DNA of 47,695 bases, from NCBI GenBank assembly GCA_963204965.1, contig CAUJKA010000095.1, positions 1-47,695 on the forward strand, written 5' to 3'. This stretch comes from Planctomycetota bacterium. GTDB taxonomy: Bacteria; Planctomycetota; Planctomycetia; Pirellulales; Pirellulaceae. The notes beneath the pieces are model-generated. The model saw nothing but the letters and a program-made list of their open reading frames with translations, did not search any database and was not told the origin of the DNA. Shown in pieces: positions 23,248 through 32,921 of the stretch (position 1 is the stretch's first letter; each line of letters opens with the position of its first letter). The position numbers and the translations under genes are program-made.

Positions 23248-24015
23248 AGCACTAGGGTTCGATGCACTGCCCAATCGTAGTCTTACCAGAAGATCATTGA
23301 GCGCTGCTCGGGACGAAGGCATCTCGGGCAGTTGAGACTGCTGGTAGGAATCCTCAAGCTCCTTCAGCAATCTCTCATACTCACGACGATAGAATTCAAC
23401 ATCGGCAGCCTGAAGCTCACCTTTCTCTGCACCGGTTTGTTTGATCTCGATCAAATCGTCGAGATAACTCAGCTTGGCCGATTGATTGAGCAGGCTCAAA
23501 TTAGCCTGAACTTCTCCAGTCTGCATCAGGTGAATGCCTGTTAGCAAGACGCGAAACGTATACAGCAACGGCTTCACTCGCGGTGGCGATTCCTTCTCGA
23601 ATAACTTCCATTGCGTGGTTGCAAATCCCATATAGTGATGAGCATGATGTCGAGTGATACAGCCCTTCGCGATCGACTTGAGTTCTTCATGCTCGGGTGT
23701 CGTATAGACGACTAGCGGCGATAGCAATTGCTCCAGCACATAGCCATTCCGCCTCAGCATCAAGCCGAAGAACTTACCCGCATCGTGCGTGACCAAGTCG
23801 ATCTCAAGCCCGTCATAGATGCCCTCCTTCTGTTCGGTTTGCTGAACTACATCCAAGCCAATTACGGTCGTCAGCGGTAACAAGTGCACGCCGCGAAGAT
23901 CAAAATCGGAATCGGGAGATGGAAATCCATACAAATGCGCACCGCTTATGGTGGCGAAGACCAATGAGTAAGGATGCGACCTGACATGGTTCATCATCTT
24001 TTCGTAATCAATCAC
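23242..24015 (-). CDS. RlaP-type nucleotidyltransferase (DNA polymerase beta superfamily)
   Basis: 257 residues from GTG 24015. The active-site motif of the superfamily, hG[GS] followed by DhD, appears as 'SGAHLYGFPSPDSDFDLRGVH' at about residues 24-44, with the third acidic residue likely in 'LEIDLVTHD'. The rest is helical, containing the 'YMGFATTQWKLF' segment characteristic of the RlaP/YcgL group, whose relatives are encoded with RNA-repair ligases and polymerases. The reaction is presumably nucleotidyl transfer to RNA or another acceptor. No RNA ligase is nearby, so it is orphaned here. A helical C-terminal region (about 200-245) rich in E, R and Q completes it. Confidence 0.85.
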   Translation of the reverse strand: MIDYEKMMNHVRSHPYSLVFATISGAHLYGFPSPDSDFDLRGVHLLPLTTVIGLDVVQQTEQKEGIYDGLEIDLVTHDAGKFFGLMLRRNGYVLEQLLSPLVVYTTPEHEELKSIAKGCITRHHAHHYMGFATTQWKLFEKESPPRVKPLLYTFRVLLTGIHLMQTGEVQANLSLLNQSAKLSYLDDLIEIKQTGAEKGELQAADVEFYRREYERLLKELEDSYQQSQLPEMPSSRAALNDLLVRLRLGSASNPSAS

Positions 24016-24312
24016 AGTTTTCTCACGTTAGTTTCAAGTTTCTAACTCAACTTGCTCAAAGGTATCACGACGAATTCTCAGAAGAATGTCGGGCTGCCCC
24101 TAAGAACAATTGGCAGTCGTAAGGTTCAGTCTAAGCATACCATTTGAGTACCGTTCGACGACCATTCGACCACCTTTGAACCCCTTTCGAGAGTTTGGCG
24201 AGGAACTTTTCTATGGGTTGTTTCGCTCAAATGACATTGGCAGGGTGGTGACTAGTTATGATGTTGGTACCACGCCCTCTTCCCCTCCAGTAGCCTAATG
24301 GGTAACGATATC
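24016..24312. other. Divergent intergenic region without a recognisable feature
   Basis: About 297 bases between divergent starts (nucleotidyltransferase and S74 protein). It must hold promoters for both genes, but I see no hexamer pair good enough to name. A 62-codon frame at 24110-24298 is compositionally unconvincing. Confidence 0.4.
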
Positions 24313-25317
24313 ATGAAATCGATAATAGCTAAATTTGGTATGAGTCTTGGTGTGTTCTTAGGATTCGTAGCTTCGGCACTAGGGCAAACAGAGGTATTGA
24401 CCGTGCAAGGCAATCTTCCACGACTCAACTATCGAGATCCTCAAGGGAATCTACTATGGTCGTTGCCCGCTAACAACGTACTTTGGAAATTGGACGGGCC
24501 CTTCAACGCTGGCGTGATTGTTTGTACTGCCGCTGCCAGAAGTGGAAGTATCACGCTCAACGATGGCGGAGTGAGCATTCGAGGTGGCGGGTTTCCATCC
24601 GCCAAGTTGCATGTTGGCACGCTTGCATCACAGACAGAACCTGGGGAGGTTCGTATTGACCCAGGAAATGTGAATGCATCGGCGACCATTCACGCGGTCA
24701 ATGCCGAACTGTCGACGCTCATGATCCTTGAATCACAAGGCGACGGCGATAATGCGTCGATGAGACTGAAGTCCAAGACAGCGACATTCTCGCACACTGT
24801 CGCGAACAACTTCACCATTCGCGATAATAACAACTCGGTGAATAGTTTTGTTATCGTTCCCGGTGACAAGAACAACAATGCATTGGTGATCCGGAATGGG
24901 CGAATTGGCCTGGGCACTTCCAATCCGCTCAACCCGATTGAACTAGCCAACGGCGCGAAGTGTACTTTAGGAGGCGTATGGACCAACGCTAGTAGTCGCG
25001 AACTCAAAAACGACATCGAAGCCCTCCCATTGAATCAAGCCAAAGAAGCGCTGTCGGGATTGCAACCCGTCACCTATCGTTACAATGCAGATCCAGAAGA
25101 GAAGCAGGTTGGATTCATTGCTGAAGATGTTCCCGAGTTAGTTGCGACGAACACTCGCAAAGAACTTTCTCCGATGGATGTAGTTGCTGTCCTTACCAAA
25201 GTTGTTCAGGACCAGCAAACACAATTGGACGCGCAGGCTGAACAGATCAAGCAACAGGCTAAAATGCTTGAGCAAACACAGGCCATGCTCAAACAACTAT
25301 CTGAGCAGGTGAAGTAG
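24313..25317 (+). CDS. Secreted surface protein with C-terminal peptidase S74 (self-cleaving chaperone) domain
   Basis: 334 residues from ATG 24313, chosen because it gives a clean signal peptide (MKSIIAK, core MSLGVFLGFVASA, cleavage near ALGQ-TE); ATG 24298 is also in frame. The middle (about 30-220) is repetitive and beta-rich with Asn/Asp/Gly-rich turns, as in trimeric beta-helical fibres. The C-terminal part begins 'NASSRELKNDIEALPL' and continues with 'LSGLQPVTYRYNADPEEKQVGFIAEDVPELV', the intramolecular chaperone of endosialidase (S74). The Ser-Lys dyad fits Ser227 and Lys232, spacing S-x4-K. A coiled coil (about 300-334, 'QTQLDAQAEQIKQQAKMLEQ') ends it. It is predicted to trimerise and release its chaperone by cleavage before the Ser. 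Confidence 0.82.
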   Translation: MKSIIAKFGMSLGVFLGFVASALGQTEVLTVQGNLPRLNYRDPQGNLLWSLPANNVLWKLDGPFNAGVIVCTAAARSGSITLNDGGVSIRGGGFPSAKLHVGTLASQTEPGEVRIDPGNVNASATIHAVNAELSTLMILESQGDGDNASMRLKSKTATFSHTVANNFTIRDNNNSVNSFVIVPGDKNNNALVIRNGRIGLGTSNPLNPIELANGAKCTLGGVWTNASSRELKNDIEALPLNQAKEALSGLQPVTYRYNADPEEKQVGFIAEDVPELVATNTRKELSPMDVVAVLTKVVQDQQTQLDAQAEQIKQQAKMLEQTQAMLKQLSEQVK

Positions 25318-25387
25318 GCCAATAACTTAGCTGGTAGTTTACAAGACAAACTCACGGCAAGATTTGATTCAACGAAGCGAGTACACA

Positions 25388-27025
25388 ATGCAATGGACGC
25401 AGACCTATGATCCGGTAGGAGGTGTACTGCTTTCGGCGCTAGTCGCCAGTTTTCCGATTGTGCTTTTGCTATTCTTGCTGGCCTTCGCACATATGCGAGC
25501 TCACTGGGCCGCGTTGATTGGTTTGCTCTCTGCATTGCTCGTTGCAATCTTCGTCTTTCAGATGCCAGTCACGTTGGCCTTGGCTTCTGCGGGTTACGGT
25601 GCGGCCTTTGGATTGCTGCCCATTGGATGGATCGTGGTCACGGCGATCTTCATTTACGAGATCAGCGTTTATACCGGACAGTTCGATGTGCTTCGACGAA
25701 CGATTGCTGGACTGTCAGACGACAAGAGAATCCAAGCTCTGTTGATTGCCTTTTGCTTCGGCGCATTCATCGAAGGTGCGGCTGGTTTTGGAACGCCGGT
25801 AGCAATCTCAGCAGCCATGATGATTGGACTTGGCTTCCGACCTTTGCAAGCAGCTTGTTTAGCGCTCATTGGTAACACGGCCCCTGTGGCCTATGGTGCG
25901 CTAGGAACACCGCTTATCACCCTGGAGAAGGTCACGGGACTGCCTCTGGATTTGCTAAGTCAAATGGTCGGTCGACAATTGCCGCTATTCAGTCTGCTTG
26001 TCCCATTCTGGCTGATTTGGGCTATGGTTGGATTCAGAAAGATGTGGCAAGTTTGGCCCGCTTGTTTAACCGCTGGAGCCAGCTTTGGATTGGTGCAGTT
26101 TGCAGTCAGCAACTTTCATGGGCCATGGTTAGTCGATGTTGCCGGAGCAGCCGTGTCCATCTTGGCACTCGTCGTTCTTCTCTACTTCTGGAAGCCAGCG
26201 AAAGACCCCAGCGATGCCAGCGAAACTTCTCAAGAACGCGATTTGAAAGACGCACGACCAACGCGCACTGAATCGATGAAGTCCTTGTTGCCTTGGTTTG
26301 TATTGTCGTTGTTTGTGTTTGTTTGGGGTTTGCCCGCCGTGAAAGCTGCGTTATCGCGGACATCGATGACTGTGGAAGTTCCATTGCTGCACAATGCAGT
26401 GATTCGCGATCAACCCGTAGTCGACGCGCCGAAGGCCGAAGAGGCTAAGTTCAAGTTGGATTGGTTGGCCGCAACGGGAACGGCTTTGCTCTTGGCCGGA
26501 TTGACTTCGGGCAAGTTGATTGGTTTGAGCTTTGGTGAACTTGCCAGAATCTTCTTTCGAACCATTCGTCGCACGGCCATCTCGCTTGTCACTATCATGG
26601 CGATGTTGGCGCTGGGCTTTACGACGAAGTTCAGCGGCTTGGACGCAACGATGGGACTTGCCATGGCCAGCACGGGGTGGCTATTTCCGTTCTTCTCTCC
26701 GATGCTCGGATGGCTTGGCGTCGCACTTACCGGTAGCGATACATCTTCGAATGTGCTCTTCGGCAACTTGCAGCAGATTACCGCCGAGCGATTGGGATTC
26801 TCGCCAGTTCTAGCCGCTGCGTCAAACAGTTCCGGCGGCGTCATGGGTAAGATGATCGATGCTCAATCGATTGTCGTTGCCAGCGTGGCGACAGGCGAGG
26901 AAGGCCAAGAAGGAACCATTCTGCGTTACGTGTTTTTCCACAGTCTCGCCTTGGCGATCCTCGTCGGATTGCTAGTCTTAGCACAAGCTTATCTCGTTCC
27001 CAGAATGATTCCAACGCTCCCATGA
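25388..27025 (+). CDS. lctP: L-lactate permease
   Basis: 545 residues from ATG 25388 (a TTG eight codons upstream, at 25364, is also in frame). It is an integral membrane carrier for L-lactate, and often also glycolate, in symport with protons. About 12-14 hydrophobic segments are seen. The family marks are '[24 protein letters not shown]' and '[17 protein letters not shown]' near residues 118-180, '[17 protein letters not shown]' near 445 and '[21 protein letters not shown]' near 475-495. A charged central loop (about residues 265-295) interrupts the membrane part. No lactate dehydrogenase (lldD, lutABC) gene is adjacent, so it is likely a stand-alone unit. Confidence 0.94.
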   Translation: MQWTQTYDPVGGVLLSALVASFPIVLLLFLLAFAHMRAHWAALIGLLSALLVAIFVFQMPVTLALASAGYGAAFGLLPIGWIVVTAIFIYEISVYTGQFDVLRRTIAGLSDDKRIQALLIAFCFGAFIEGAAGFGTPVAISAAMMIGLGFRPLQAACLALIGNTAPVAYGALGTPLITLEKVTGLPLDLLSQMVGRQLPLFSLLVPFWLIWAMVGFRKMWQVWPACLTAGASFGLVQFAVSNFHGPWLVDVAGAAVSILALVVLLYFWKPAKDPSDASETSQERDLKDARPTRTESMKSLLPWFVLSLFVFVWGLPAVKAALSRTSMTVEVPLLHNAVIRDQPVVDAPKAEEAKFKLDWLAATGTALLLAGLTSGKLIGLSFGELARIFFRTIRRTAISLVTIMAMLALGFTTKFSGLDATMGLAMASTGWLFPFFSPMLGWLGVALTGSDTSSNVLFGNLQQITAERLGFSPVLAAASNSSGGVMGKMIDAQSIVVASVATGEEGQEGTILRYVFFHSLALAILVGLLVLAQAYLVPRMIPTLP

Positions 27026-27159
27026 GAAAGTTCGCAGGGCTGTCGTTGTAAGCTTGCAGGGAGTGCACCCGTCGTTTAGGCTAGCGGCTCAACCTATGGG
27101 TTGACTCGCCTGGATCTTCTCCCCCCGCACTCCTAGTTTGCCACTACTAAGTTACCGCT

Positions 27160-28317
27160 ATGTCTCAATATCGCACCCGCCTTGTCGCCCTGATCTGTTC
27201 GTTAGTCGCCTGTAGTCTCTCGATGCCTTCTAGTTTTGCCGACGATCCCGAAGTACTCAAAGATGCACCGGGGCGCTGGAGCAAAGATCAAGCCAACACT
27301 TGGTATTCCAAACAACCCTGGCTGGTTGGAGCGAACTATTTGCCAAGCAATGCCATCAACCAACTCGAGATGTTTCAGGCCGATACATTTTCTCCTGAAG
27401 TCATCGACCGCGAGCTGGGATTTGCGAAGCGACTGGGCTTCAATAGCCTCCGCGTCTTCCTTCACGATCTGCTTTGGCAACAAGACCGCGAAGGTTTCAT
27501 CAAGCGATGTGATCAGTTCTTAACAATCGCCGATAAGCATGGCATCAAAATCATGTTCGTGCTTTTTGATAGCTGCTGGCACCCCATTCCCAAGCTTGGC
27601 AAACAACCCGAGCCCTTACCGCATACTCACAACTCAGGTTGGGTTCAAAGCCCAGGAATTGAAGTCTTGAAAAATCCAGCCGCCTATCCTCATGTGAAAG
27701 AGTATGTCACTGGCATTGTTAGCCGATTTGCCAACGACCCACGCATTGTAGTATGGGACGTCTGGAATGAACCCGACAATTTCGATGGTGGAGCCGCTCA
27801 GCGTAAAGGCTTAGAGCCGAAAAACAAACCTGAACTGGTGAACCAGTTGCTTCCCCAAGCCTTCGAATGGGCGCGAGCAGCCAAGCCTTCGCAGCCTTTA
27901 ACATCCGGCGTTTGGCTGGACTCCGAGAACATTATCAAGCTGGACAACTGCAAACGAATTCAACAGTCACACAGCGATGTCATCAGCTTTCATTGTTACG
28001 GCGATCCCGCGTCGCTCGAGCGTTGCATGAAGAATTTGGCTCACTACGGCAGACCATTGCTATGCACCGAATACATGGCGAGACCCAACGGCAGTTTCTT
28101 CGAACCGCATCTGGGCTTGATGAAGCAAACCAAGACCGCTGCCTACTGCTGGGGGTTTATCAACGGCAAGTCTCAGACGATCTATCCCTGGGACTCTTGG
28201 ACCAAGAAGTACGACGCCCCACCGCCTGTCTGGTTCCACGACATCCTTCAACCCGACGGAACCGCCTTTAAGCAAGCCGAGGTAGACTACATTCGCAAAG
28301 TGATAGAAGCAAAGTAG
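27160..28317 (+). CDS. Secreted glycoside hydrolase, GH5/cellulase-like TIM barrel
   Basis: 385 residues with a signal peptide (core 'LVALICSLVACSLSM', cleavage after 'SFA' before DDPE). 'FAKRLGFNSLRVFLHDLLWQQD' and 'IKIMFVLFDSCW' are barrel strands. 'IVVWDVWNEPDNF' near residue 206 holds the Asn-Glu acid/base pair of clan GH-A. 'DVISFHCYGD' is followed by 'PLLCTEYMARPNG', where the Glu is the probable nucleophile. The order matches GH5-like endo-acting or mannanase/xylanase-related enzymes that hydrolyse polysaccharides outside the cell. The exact substrate cannot be read. It is monocistronic, and precedes the giant delta-60 protein by 125 bases. Confidence 0.88.
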   Translation: MSQYRTRLVALICSLVACSLSMPSSFADDPEVLKDAPGRWSKDQANTWYSKQPWLVGANYLPSNAINQLEMFQADTFSPEVIDRELGFAKRLGFNSLRVFLHDLLWQQDREGFIKRCDQFLTIADKHGIKIMFVLFDSCWHPIPKLGKQPEPLPHTHNSGWVQSPGIEVLKNPAAYPHVKEYVTGIVSRFANDPRIVVWDVWNEPDNFDGGAAQRKGLEPKNKPELVNQLLPQAFEWARAAKPSQPLTSGVWLDSENIIKLDNCKRIQQSHSDVISFHCYGDPASLERCMKNLAHYGRPLLCTEYMARPNGSFFEPHLGLMKQTKTAAYCWGFINGKSQTIYPWDSWTKKYDAPPPVWFHDILQPDGTAFKQAEVDYIRKVIEAK

Positions 28318-28442
28318 GTACAAGAAAATACGCAGAATTGAGACGTTCTAGTTGATTTTGGGATGAACACTGCGGTATGTTAGTGGCTCATTGGCAACAC
28401 CCGTTCCTTATCGCAGGCCATCGTAAAATCCAGGCGAATCAG

Positions 28443-31400
28443 ATGCCTAAACGTCAAATTCTTCGGCTGGAAACTCTCGAAGCCCGGCATCTACTTGCGA
28501 GCGTCAGTGAAGTCGCATTCTCGGAGGTAAGTAGTTCGAGCAATGAACTTCACGTCATGGTTCGCTTTGATTCAGAAATGGTAGGGTGGGCTTCACCAAG
28601 CAACTATCTTCTTCAGCGTTCAAACGTGGATGGAATTGTTGGACAAGACGACTCGACATTGACTCCAAGTCGAGTTGAGGTCGATGGACTCGGCGTTGAC
28701 CTATACTTCTCCGGACAGTACGAACCAGATCTTTACCGAGTCACGGTCAAAGATCTCATCAAAGACAAGCTAGGCAGGCGTATTGATGGAGATCGAGACG
28801 GAACACCCGGTGGAGATTCGATCTTTTCAGTAATCTTGGGCGGAGATGGAGTCTTCGGATTTGATACGAAGTTTAGCGGTGGTACAGTTCGATTTGATGC
28901 TGGTGGCAGGGAACTTGCTAGAAAGATAGATATTCAACCCGACGGAAAGTACTTGGTGTCGGGTAGTAGTGCGATTGGACAGACCCTTTATACCCTTATC
29001 GCAAGGTACGACAGCAACGGCAAGCTTGACCGAAGCTTTAATCAGACGGGCTATCTACTGGAGGAGACCGGATGGCATGGCACAAGCCATGTCCTTCAGA
29101 CTAAAGACGGCGGTTACCTTCTGGTGTATGGCAGGCAAGAGTTTCGAGAAGGCTTCTATTTGCGCAAATACAATTCAGACGGGACGCTAGATACCAAGTT
29201 CGGATCAAATGGTAAAACGCAGGTTACTTCCACCGTTGAGTTCCTTGGAAGCAAGATCACTACTACTCCAGATGGCAAGTTGCTCGTAACGGGGACAAAT
29301 CGCCAGCAAACCAATGCTGCGATGATGCAACTCAATTCGGATGGCTCGGTTGATACTAGTTTTGGCAATCAGGGCACTGTCACCAAGCCCAGCTACCAAA
29401 ATGACAGCCTTGAGTATGGATCATCGAGTGCGATTCTTAGCGATTCTCGAATTCTACTTGTGACACTTGTTGCAGAGAATCCTTGGCCATACGAACGCAC
29501 TAAATTGGTCGCCACCGTTTATGATAAATTTGGAAAAGTTGATTCACGCTTTGGAAATCAAGGTTCTGTAGAAATCAATCCTGAGCCCACGGCTGAAGGT
29601 ATCGCGGCGCGTGAAGTCACGGTCGATTCGAAGAATCGAATTCTTTTAGGGTCGATTCAGAATTTCCGAAGCGATGATGAAAAGAACCCAAACGTAAAAA
29701 TTGCTGTTACCCGAATTTCCCCAACAGGGGAAATTGACAGAACTTTTGGAAAAAACGGGCATGCGGTGATTGATAGTGGCAGTACGTATGCAAACCTCGC
29801 GAGTCTGGTTGTCACTTCAAGTGGCAAGGTACTCGCGTTGTATGAAGCATCGATCACCAATGCAAATATGCAGATAGCTCGTCTCAATGATAACGGCAGC
29901 CTGGATAATGCATTTGGAAAGTGCGGCATCTTCATTGTAGATACCAAAAGATTTGGTTCTTTTCCGAGCAACACGCATGTAGCGCTTGATCCACTTGGCG
30001 GAGTACTAACAACCAATGGAGAACTTGTTGTCGCCGGAACAGTAACTGCCAACGCAAAAGGAATTGCTCTTCAAGATTTAATCTTGGCCCAGTTTGACGT
30101 TAGTACGACCAATGTGTTGTTAAACAATCGGCAAAACGAAGCCTTTACAGTGGTTCCGAGAGGTTGGGGAACTGGACAACTGCTGTACGAATCAAGTTCG
30201 CTCAATCGCCTGACCGTAGATGGTAAATTGTTCGAGACCAACGACTATACGTTTATAAACAGCTATCAAACGGTCGCAACTGCGGCAATGACCACCAATG
30301 ATGGTGTTCAAGTAAGTCGTAGGGTGACAGTCCCCTATTCAGGGCGAGACTCGTTTTTGCAAACAATCGACTCTTTCCACAACCCAAACTTCGCGATAGT
30401 TCAGACTTCGGCGCAGTTGACTTCGACGTTTCTAGACGGATCCAAGCGGAGTGTCTTTGCAACTTCGGATGGCGATACACTGATCGAACCAACTGACTAC
30501 TGGGTAGGGTTTGACGATGAGAACCCCGACGGTGGTCTTAATCCTATAGTGCAAGTCTTCCGGTCTGATTTCGTTGATCCTGCTGCGAGTGTATATGCGG
30601 AGAACGAAGATCTTGGATGGAAGTTTACATTGGCTATCCCACCTGGAAAAACCGTTAGCTTAGCGACCTTTGTTGTGCCCGGTTCCTCGCGCCAGGATGC
30701 GATTCGGGCTGCGCAACGGATCTTGAATCGCGACTCAGAATCAACCGCTCTTCAATTCTTGCGTGACGACGAAATTGAAGCCATTGTTAACTTTCGTATG
30801 AACCATCCACCCAAGGGCATTCAACTTTCCAAGACTAGTATTGTTGAGAACAGCCCTTTGGGATCTGTTGTCGCAGACATTGTTGCAATTGATCAGAATT
30901 TGCCTTTCGGAGATGAAATAGTTTACGCCTTGGATTCAAGCACCGGGGTGAATGACAATGCAGCATTTCGAATTATCAACGATCAGTTGATTACCAACAC
31001 AGCCTTAGACTTTGAAGCAAAAAGTCGCTACTCAGTTGGGCTAAGAGCGACGGACCGAGCTGGCCTTAGTTTTGTTCAGACTGTCAGCATAGAAATTCGC
31101 GACGAAAATGAAGTGATCGATGTTAACCTATCACATAAAGTGGTCTCTGCTTCGGATCCGATCGGTACGACAGTCGGACGATTTTCGGTGCAGAATGCCT
31201 CGACCAAGGATGCAGTCTCTTATGCGTTGATTACTGGCCAAGGCGATGAAGACAACTCAAGATTCAAAATCGTTGATAACCAACTGATTACCACCGCGTT
31301 GCTGGATGACCATGCTCGTCAAGGCACTGAAATGTCCATACGCATTGCTGCCACAAGCCAAGGTGGCCTGCTCTTAGAACGTATTTTCAACGTACGAGTT

Positions 31401-32291
31401 CTTAGGACTAATCACTCTCCCAAGGACATCTTGCTTAGCAACAACTTAATTCGCGCCCGATCCATTGGCACGATCATTGGCGAGTTCGAAACTGTCGACC
31501 CAGATGCCCAAGAGCTGTTCCGTTACGATCTAGTGTCTGGCCCAGGCGGGGCAGACAACGCAAATTTCTCGGTTGATGGCAAACTGCTGAGATTGAAGAG
31601 TCTCCAGATCACAAACCGATCTGAACTGCAACTCCGAGTTAGGTCGACGGACCATTTCGGCCAAAGTATCGAAAAGGCATTTGTGATTTACATTGTCCCG
31701 ACCGTGGTGAATGATTCCGGTCAAACTTCATCCGGCAGTCGAATCACTATCGACGTGGTTCAGAACGACCTAAACACCAATAGTTTTCACGTTGAACTCA
31801 TTCAGGATACAAACTCAGTCGCAGGTAGTTTTCTTGTGCTTGATGACCGAAGAGTAGAGTTTGTTTCACCTAAGGATTTCGAGGGAGTAGCAACTGCAAA
31901 ATACAAGCTGGTCTCACCGCTGGGCATAGTCTCTGATCCTGGGCTGTTGAAGGTTGCAGTTTCACGGTCTCGACTACAGAATGCGTGGAATAATCTCGAT
32001 GTCAATGGCGACGATAGAGTTTCCGCCACAGATGCACTGATGGTTATCAATGCGCTAAACGCCATTCGCGCTGTTGAAGGCGAGGGTGGCCAAACTCCAT
32101 TGCGTTATGTTGATGTCAGTGGAGACTTACGCATCAGTCCAATCGATGCACTGTTGGTGATCGACTTTTTGAATGCTCGACCTGAGCCAGAGGGGGAGGC
32201 TTTCGATTTCGAATTTGATCTCGAAACTAATTCAGAATTCAACCGAAGATCTAGGGCAATTCGATCTAGGAACATCACTCCTGCGAGTTAG
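28443..32291 (+). CDS. Giant surface protein with delta-60 repeats, cadherin-like repeats and dockerin-like domain
   Basis: 1282 residues from ATG 28443; this start places the planctomycete N-terminal signature ('RLETLEARHLLASVSE') at the beginning, whereas the longer frame from 28377 would bury it. Domains: six delta-60 repeats at about 155-505 (units such as 'DGKLLVTGTNRQQTNAAMMQ' then 'LNSDGSVDTSFGNQGTV'), probably a beta-propeller; a non-repetitive region (about 505-785); three cadherin-like repeats at about 789-1086 with acidic calcium-binding turns ('LDFEAKSRYSVGLRATDRAG'); an Ig-like region; and a type I dockerin-like pair of EF-hand loops at about 1180-1249 ('LDVNGDDRVSATDALMVINAL', 'DVSGDLRISPIDALLVIDFL'). 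Role: extracellular adhesion or sensing. The gene is monocistronic. Confidence 0.88.
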   Translation: MPKRQILRLETLEARHLLASVSEVAFSEVSSSSNELHVMVRFDSEMVGWASPSNYLLQRSNVDGIVGQDDSTLTPSRVEVDGLGVDLYFSGQYEPDLYRVTVKDLIKDKLGRRIDGDRDGTPGGDSIFSVILGGDGVFGFDTKFSGGTVRFDAGGRELARKIDIQPDGKYLVSGSSAIGQTLYTLIARYDSNGKLDRSFNQTGYLLEETGWHGTSHVLQTKDGGYLLVYGRQEFREGFYLRKYNSDGTLDTKFGSNGKTQVTSTVEFLGSKITTTPDGKLLVTGTNRQQTNAAMMQLNSDGSVDTSFGNQGTVTKPSYQNDSLEYGSSSAILSDSRILLVTLVAENPWPYERTKLVATVYDKFGKVDSRFGNQGSVEINPEPTAEGIAAREVTVDSKNRILLGSIQNFRSDDEKNPNVKIAVTRISPTGEIDRTFGKNGHAVIDSGSTYANLASLVVTSSGKVLALYEASITNANMQIARLNDNGSLDNAFGKCGIFIVDTKRFGSFPSNTHVALDPLGGVLTTNGELVVAGTVTANAKGIALQDLILAQFDVSTTNVLLNNRQNEAFTVVPRGWGTGQLLYESSSLNRLTVDGKLFETNDYTFINSYQTVATAAMTTNDGVQVSRRVTVPYSGRDSFLQTIDSFHNPNFAIVQTSAQLTSTFLDGSKRSVFATSDGDTLIEPTDYWVGFDDENPDGGLNPIVQVFRSDFVDPAASVYAENEDLGWKFTLAIPPGKTVSLATFVVPGSSRQDAIRAAQRILNRDSESTALQFLRDDEIEAIVNFRMNHPPKGIQLSKTSIVENSPLGSVVADIVAIDQNLPFGDEIVYALDSSTGVNDNAAFRIINDQLITNTALDFEAKSRYSVGLRATDRAGLSFVQTVSIEIRDENEVIDVNLSHKVVSASDPIGTTVGRFSVQNASTKDAVSYALITGQGDEDNSRFKIVDNQLITTALLDDHARQGTEMSIRIAATSQGGLLLERIFNVRVLRTNHSPKDILLSNNLIRARSIGTIIGEFETVDPDAQELFRYDLVSGPGGADNANFSVDGKLLRLKSLQITNRSELQLRVRSTDHFGQSIEKAFVIYIVPTVVNDSGQTSSGSRITIDVVQNDLNTNSFHVELIQDTNSVAGSFLVLDDRRVEFVSPKDFEGVATAKYKLVSPLGIVSDPGLLKVAVSRSRLQNAWNNLDVNGDDRVSATDALMVINALNAIRAVEGEGGQTPLRYVDVSGDLRISPIDALLVIDFLNARPEPEGEAFDFEFDLETNSEFNRRSRAIRSRNITPAS

Positions 32292-32335
32292 CGACTGAAG
32301 AATTTTGCCTTAACTCCTTTCGTGTTTCACGTTTG

Positions 32336-32893
32336 CTACCGCTGTTGAGATTCAAAGTCTATTAACCAACGCTTTGCCGCCAGACCGCCGCCGTATCCTA
32401 TAAGATCTCCATTGGCTCCAACAACGCGATGGCAGGGGACGATTATGGAAATTGGATTGCGACCATTGGCCAGTCCAACGGCTCGCGAGCCTCGTGGGTT
32501 ATCGATGCGTTTGGCAAGTTCGCCATAGTTGGTCGTGGTGCCATAAGGGATCTGAGTCAGTTGGTTCCAGACTCGCATCTGAAAATCGGATCCAACCAGC
32601 TTCAGTGGCAGGTCAAATACCGTGCGGCTTCCGGCGAAGTACTCATCAAGCTGGTAAGTTACGTTTTGAAAGTGCGATTCATCGCAAACCCAACTCGCCT
32701 CGATTCGCGGCGCGTGTTTCTGGCCGATGATGAAAAGCCCAGTCAGCTCACTGGCTTGTGAGGTCAATAACAACTCTCCAATCGGTGATGCATAGATGGA
32801 GTAGTTAGTGACGTCATACGGCATGTCGCGGAACAATTCTGCTTGTCGTTGCGAGGTAGATTGCTGAACAGTTTTCAACATGATTTTTTCCAT
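32336..32893 (-). CDS. ogt: Methylated-DNA--protein-cysteine methyltransferase
   Basis: 185 residues. It removes methyl groups from O6-methylguanine (and O4-methylthymine) by irreversible transfer to its own cysteine. The active-site motif is 'IIVPCHRVVGANGDLIGYGGG' near residue 148-168, with Cys in PCHRV. The DNA-binding helix-turn-helix 'FQMRVWNQLTQIPYGTTTNY' precedes it, and the Arg finger and 'RAVGLANGRNPI' are present. It lies 28 bases downstream of the Ada-AlkA fusion on the same strand and is likely co-transcribed with it. ATG 32893 or 32881 may be the start. The Ada fusion lacks its own methyltransferase domain, so Ogt supplies it. Confidence 0.95.
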   Translation of the reverse strand: MEKIMLKTVQQSTSQRQAELFRDMPYDVTNYSIYASPIGELLLTSQASELTGLFIIGQKHAPRIEASWVCDESHFQNVTYQLDEYFAGSRTVFDLPLKLVGSDFQMRVWNQLTQIPYGTTTNYGELAKRIDNPRGSRAVGLANGRNPISIIVPCHRVVGANGDLIGYGGGLAAKRWLIDFESQQR

Positions 32894-32921
32894 GGTAGTA
32901 ATGATGTAATGAAACTTCGCA

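Noticed and set aside
24110..24298. 62-codon frame before the S74 gene
   Set aside because: No ribosome binding site or recognisable domain; the sequence ends exactly at the next start region and looks incidental.
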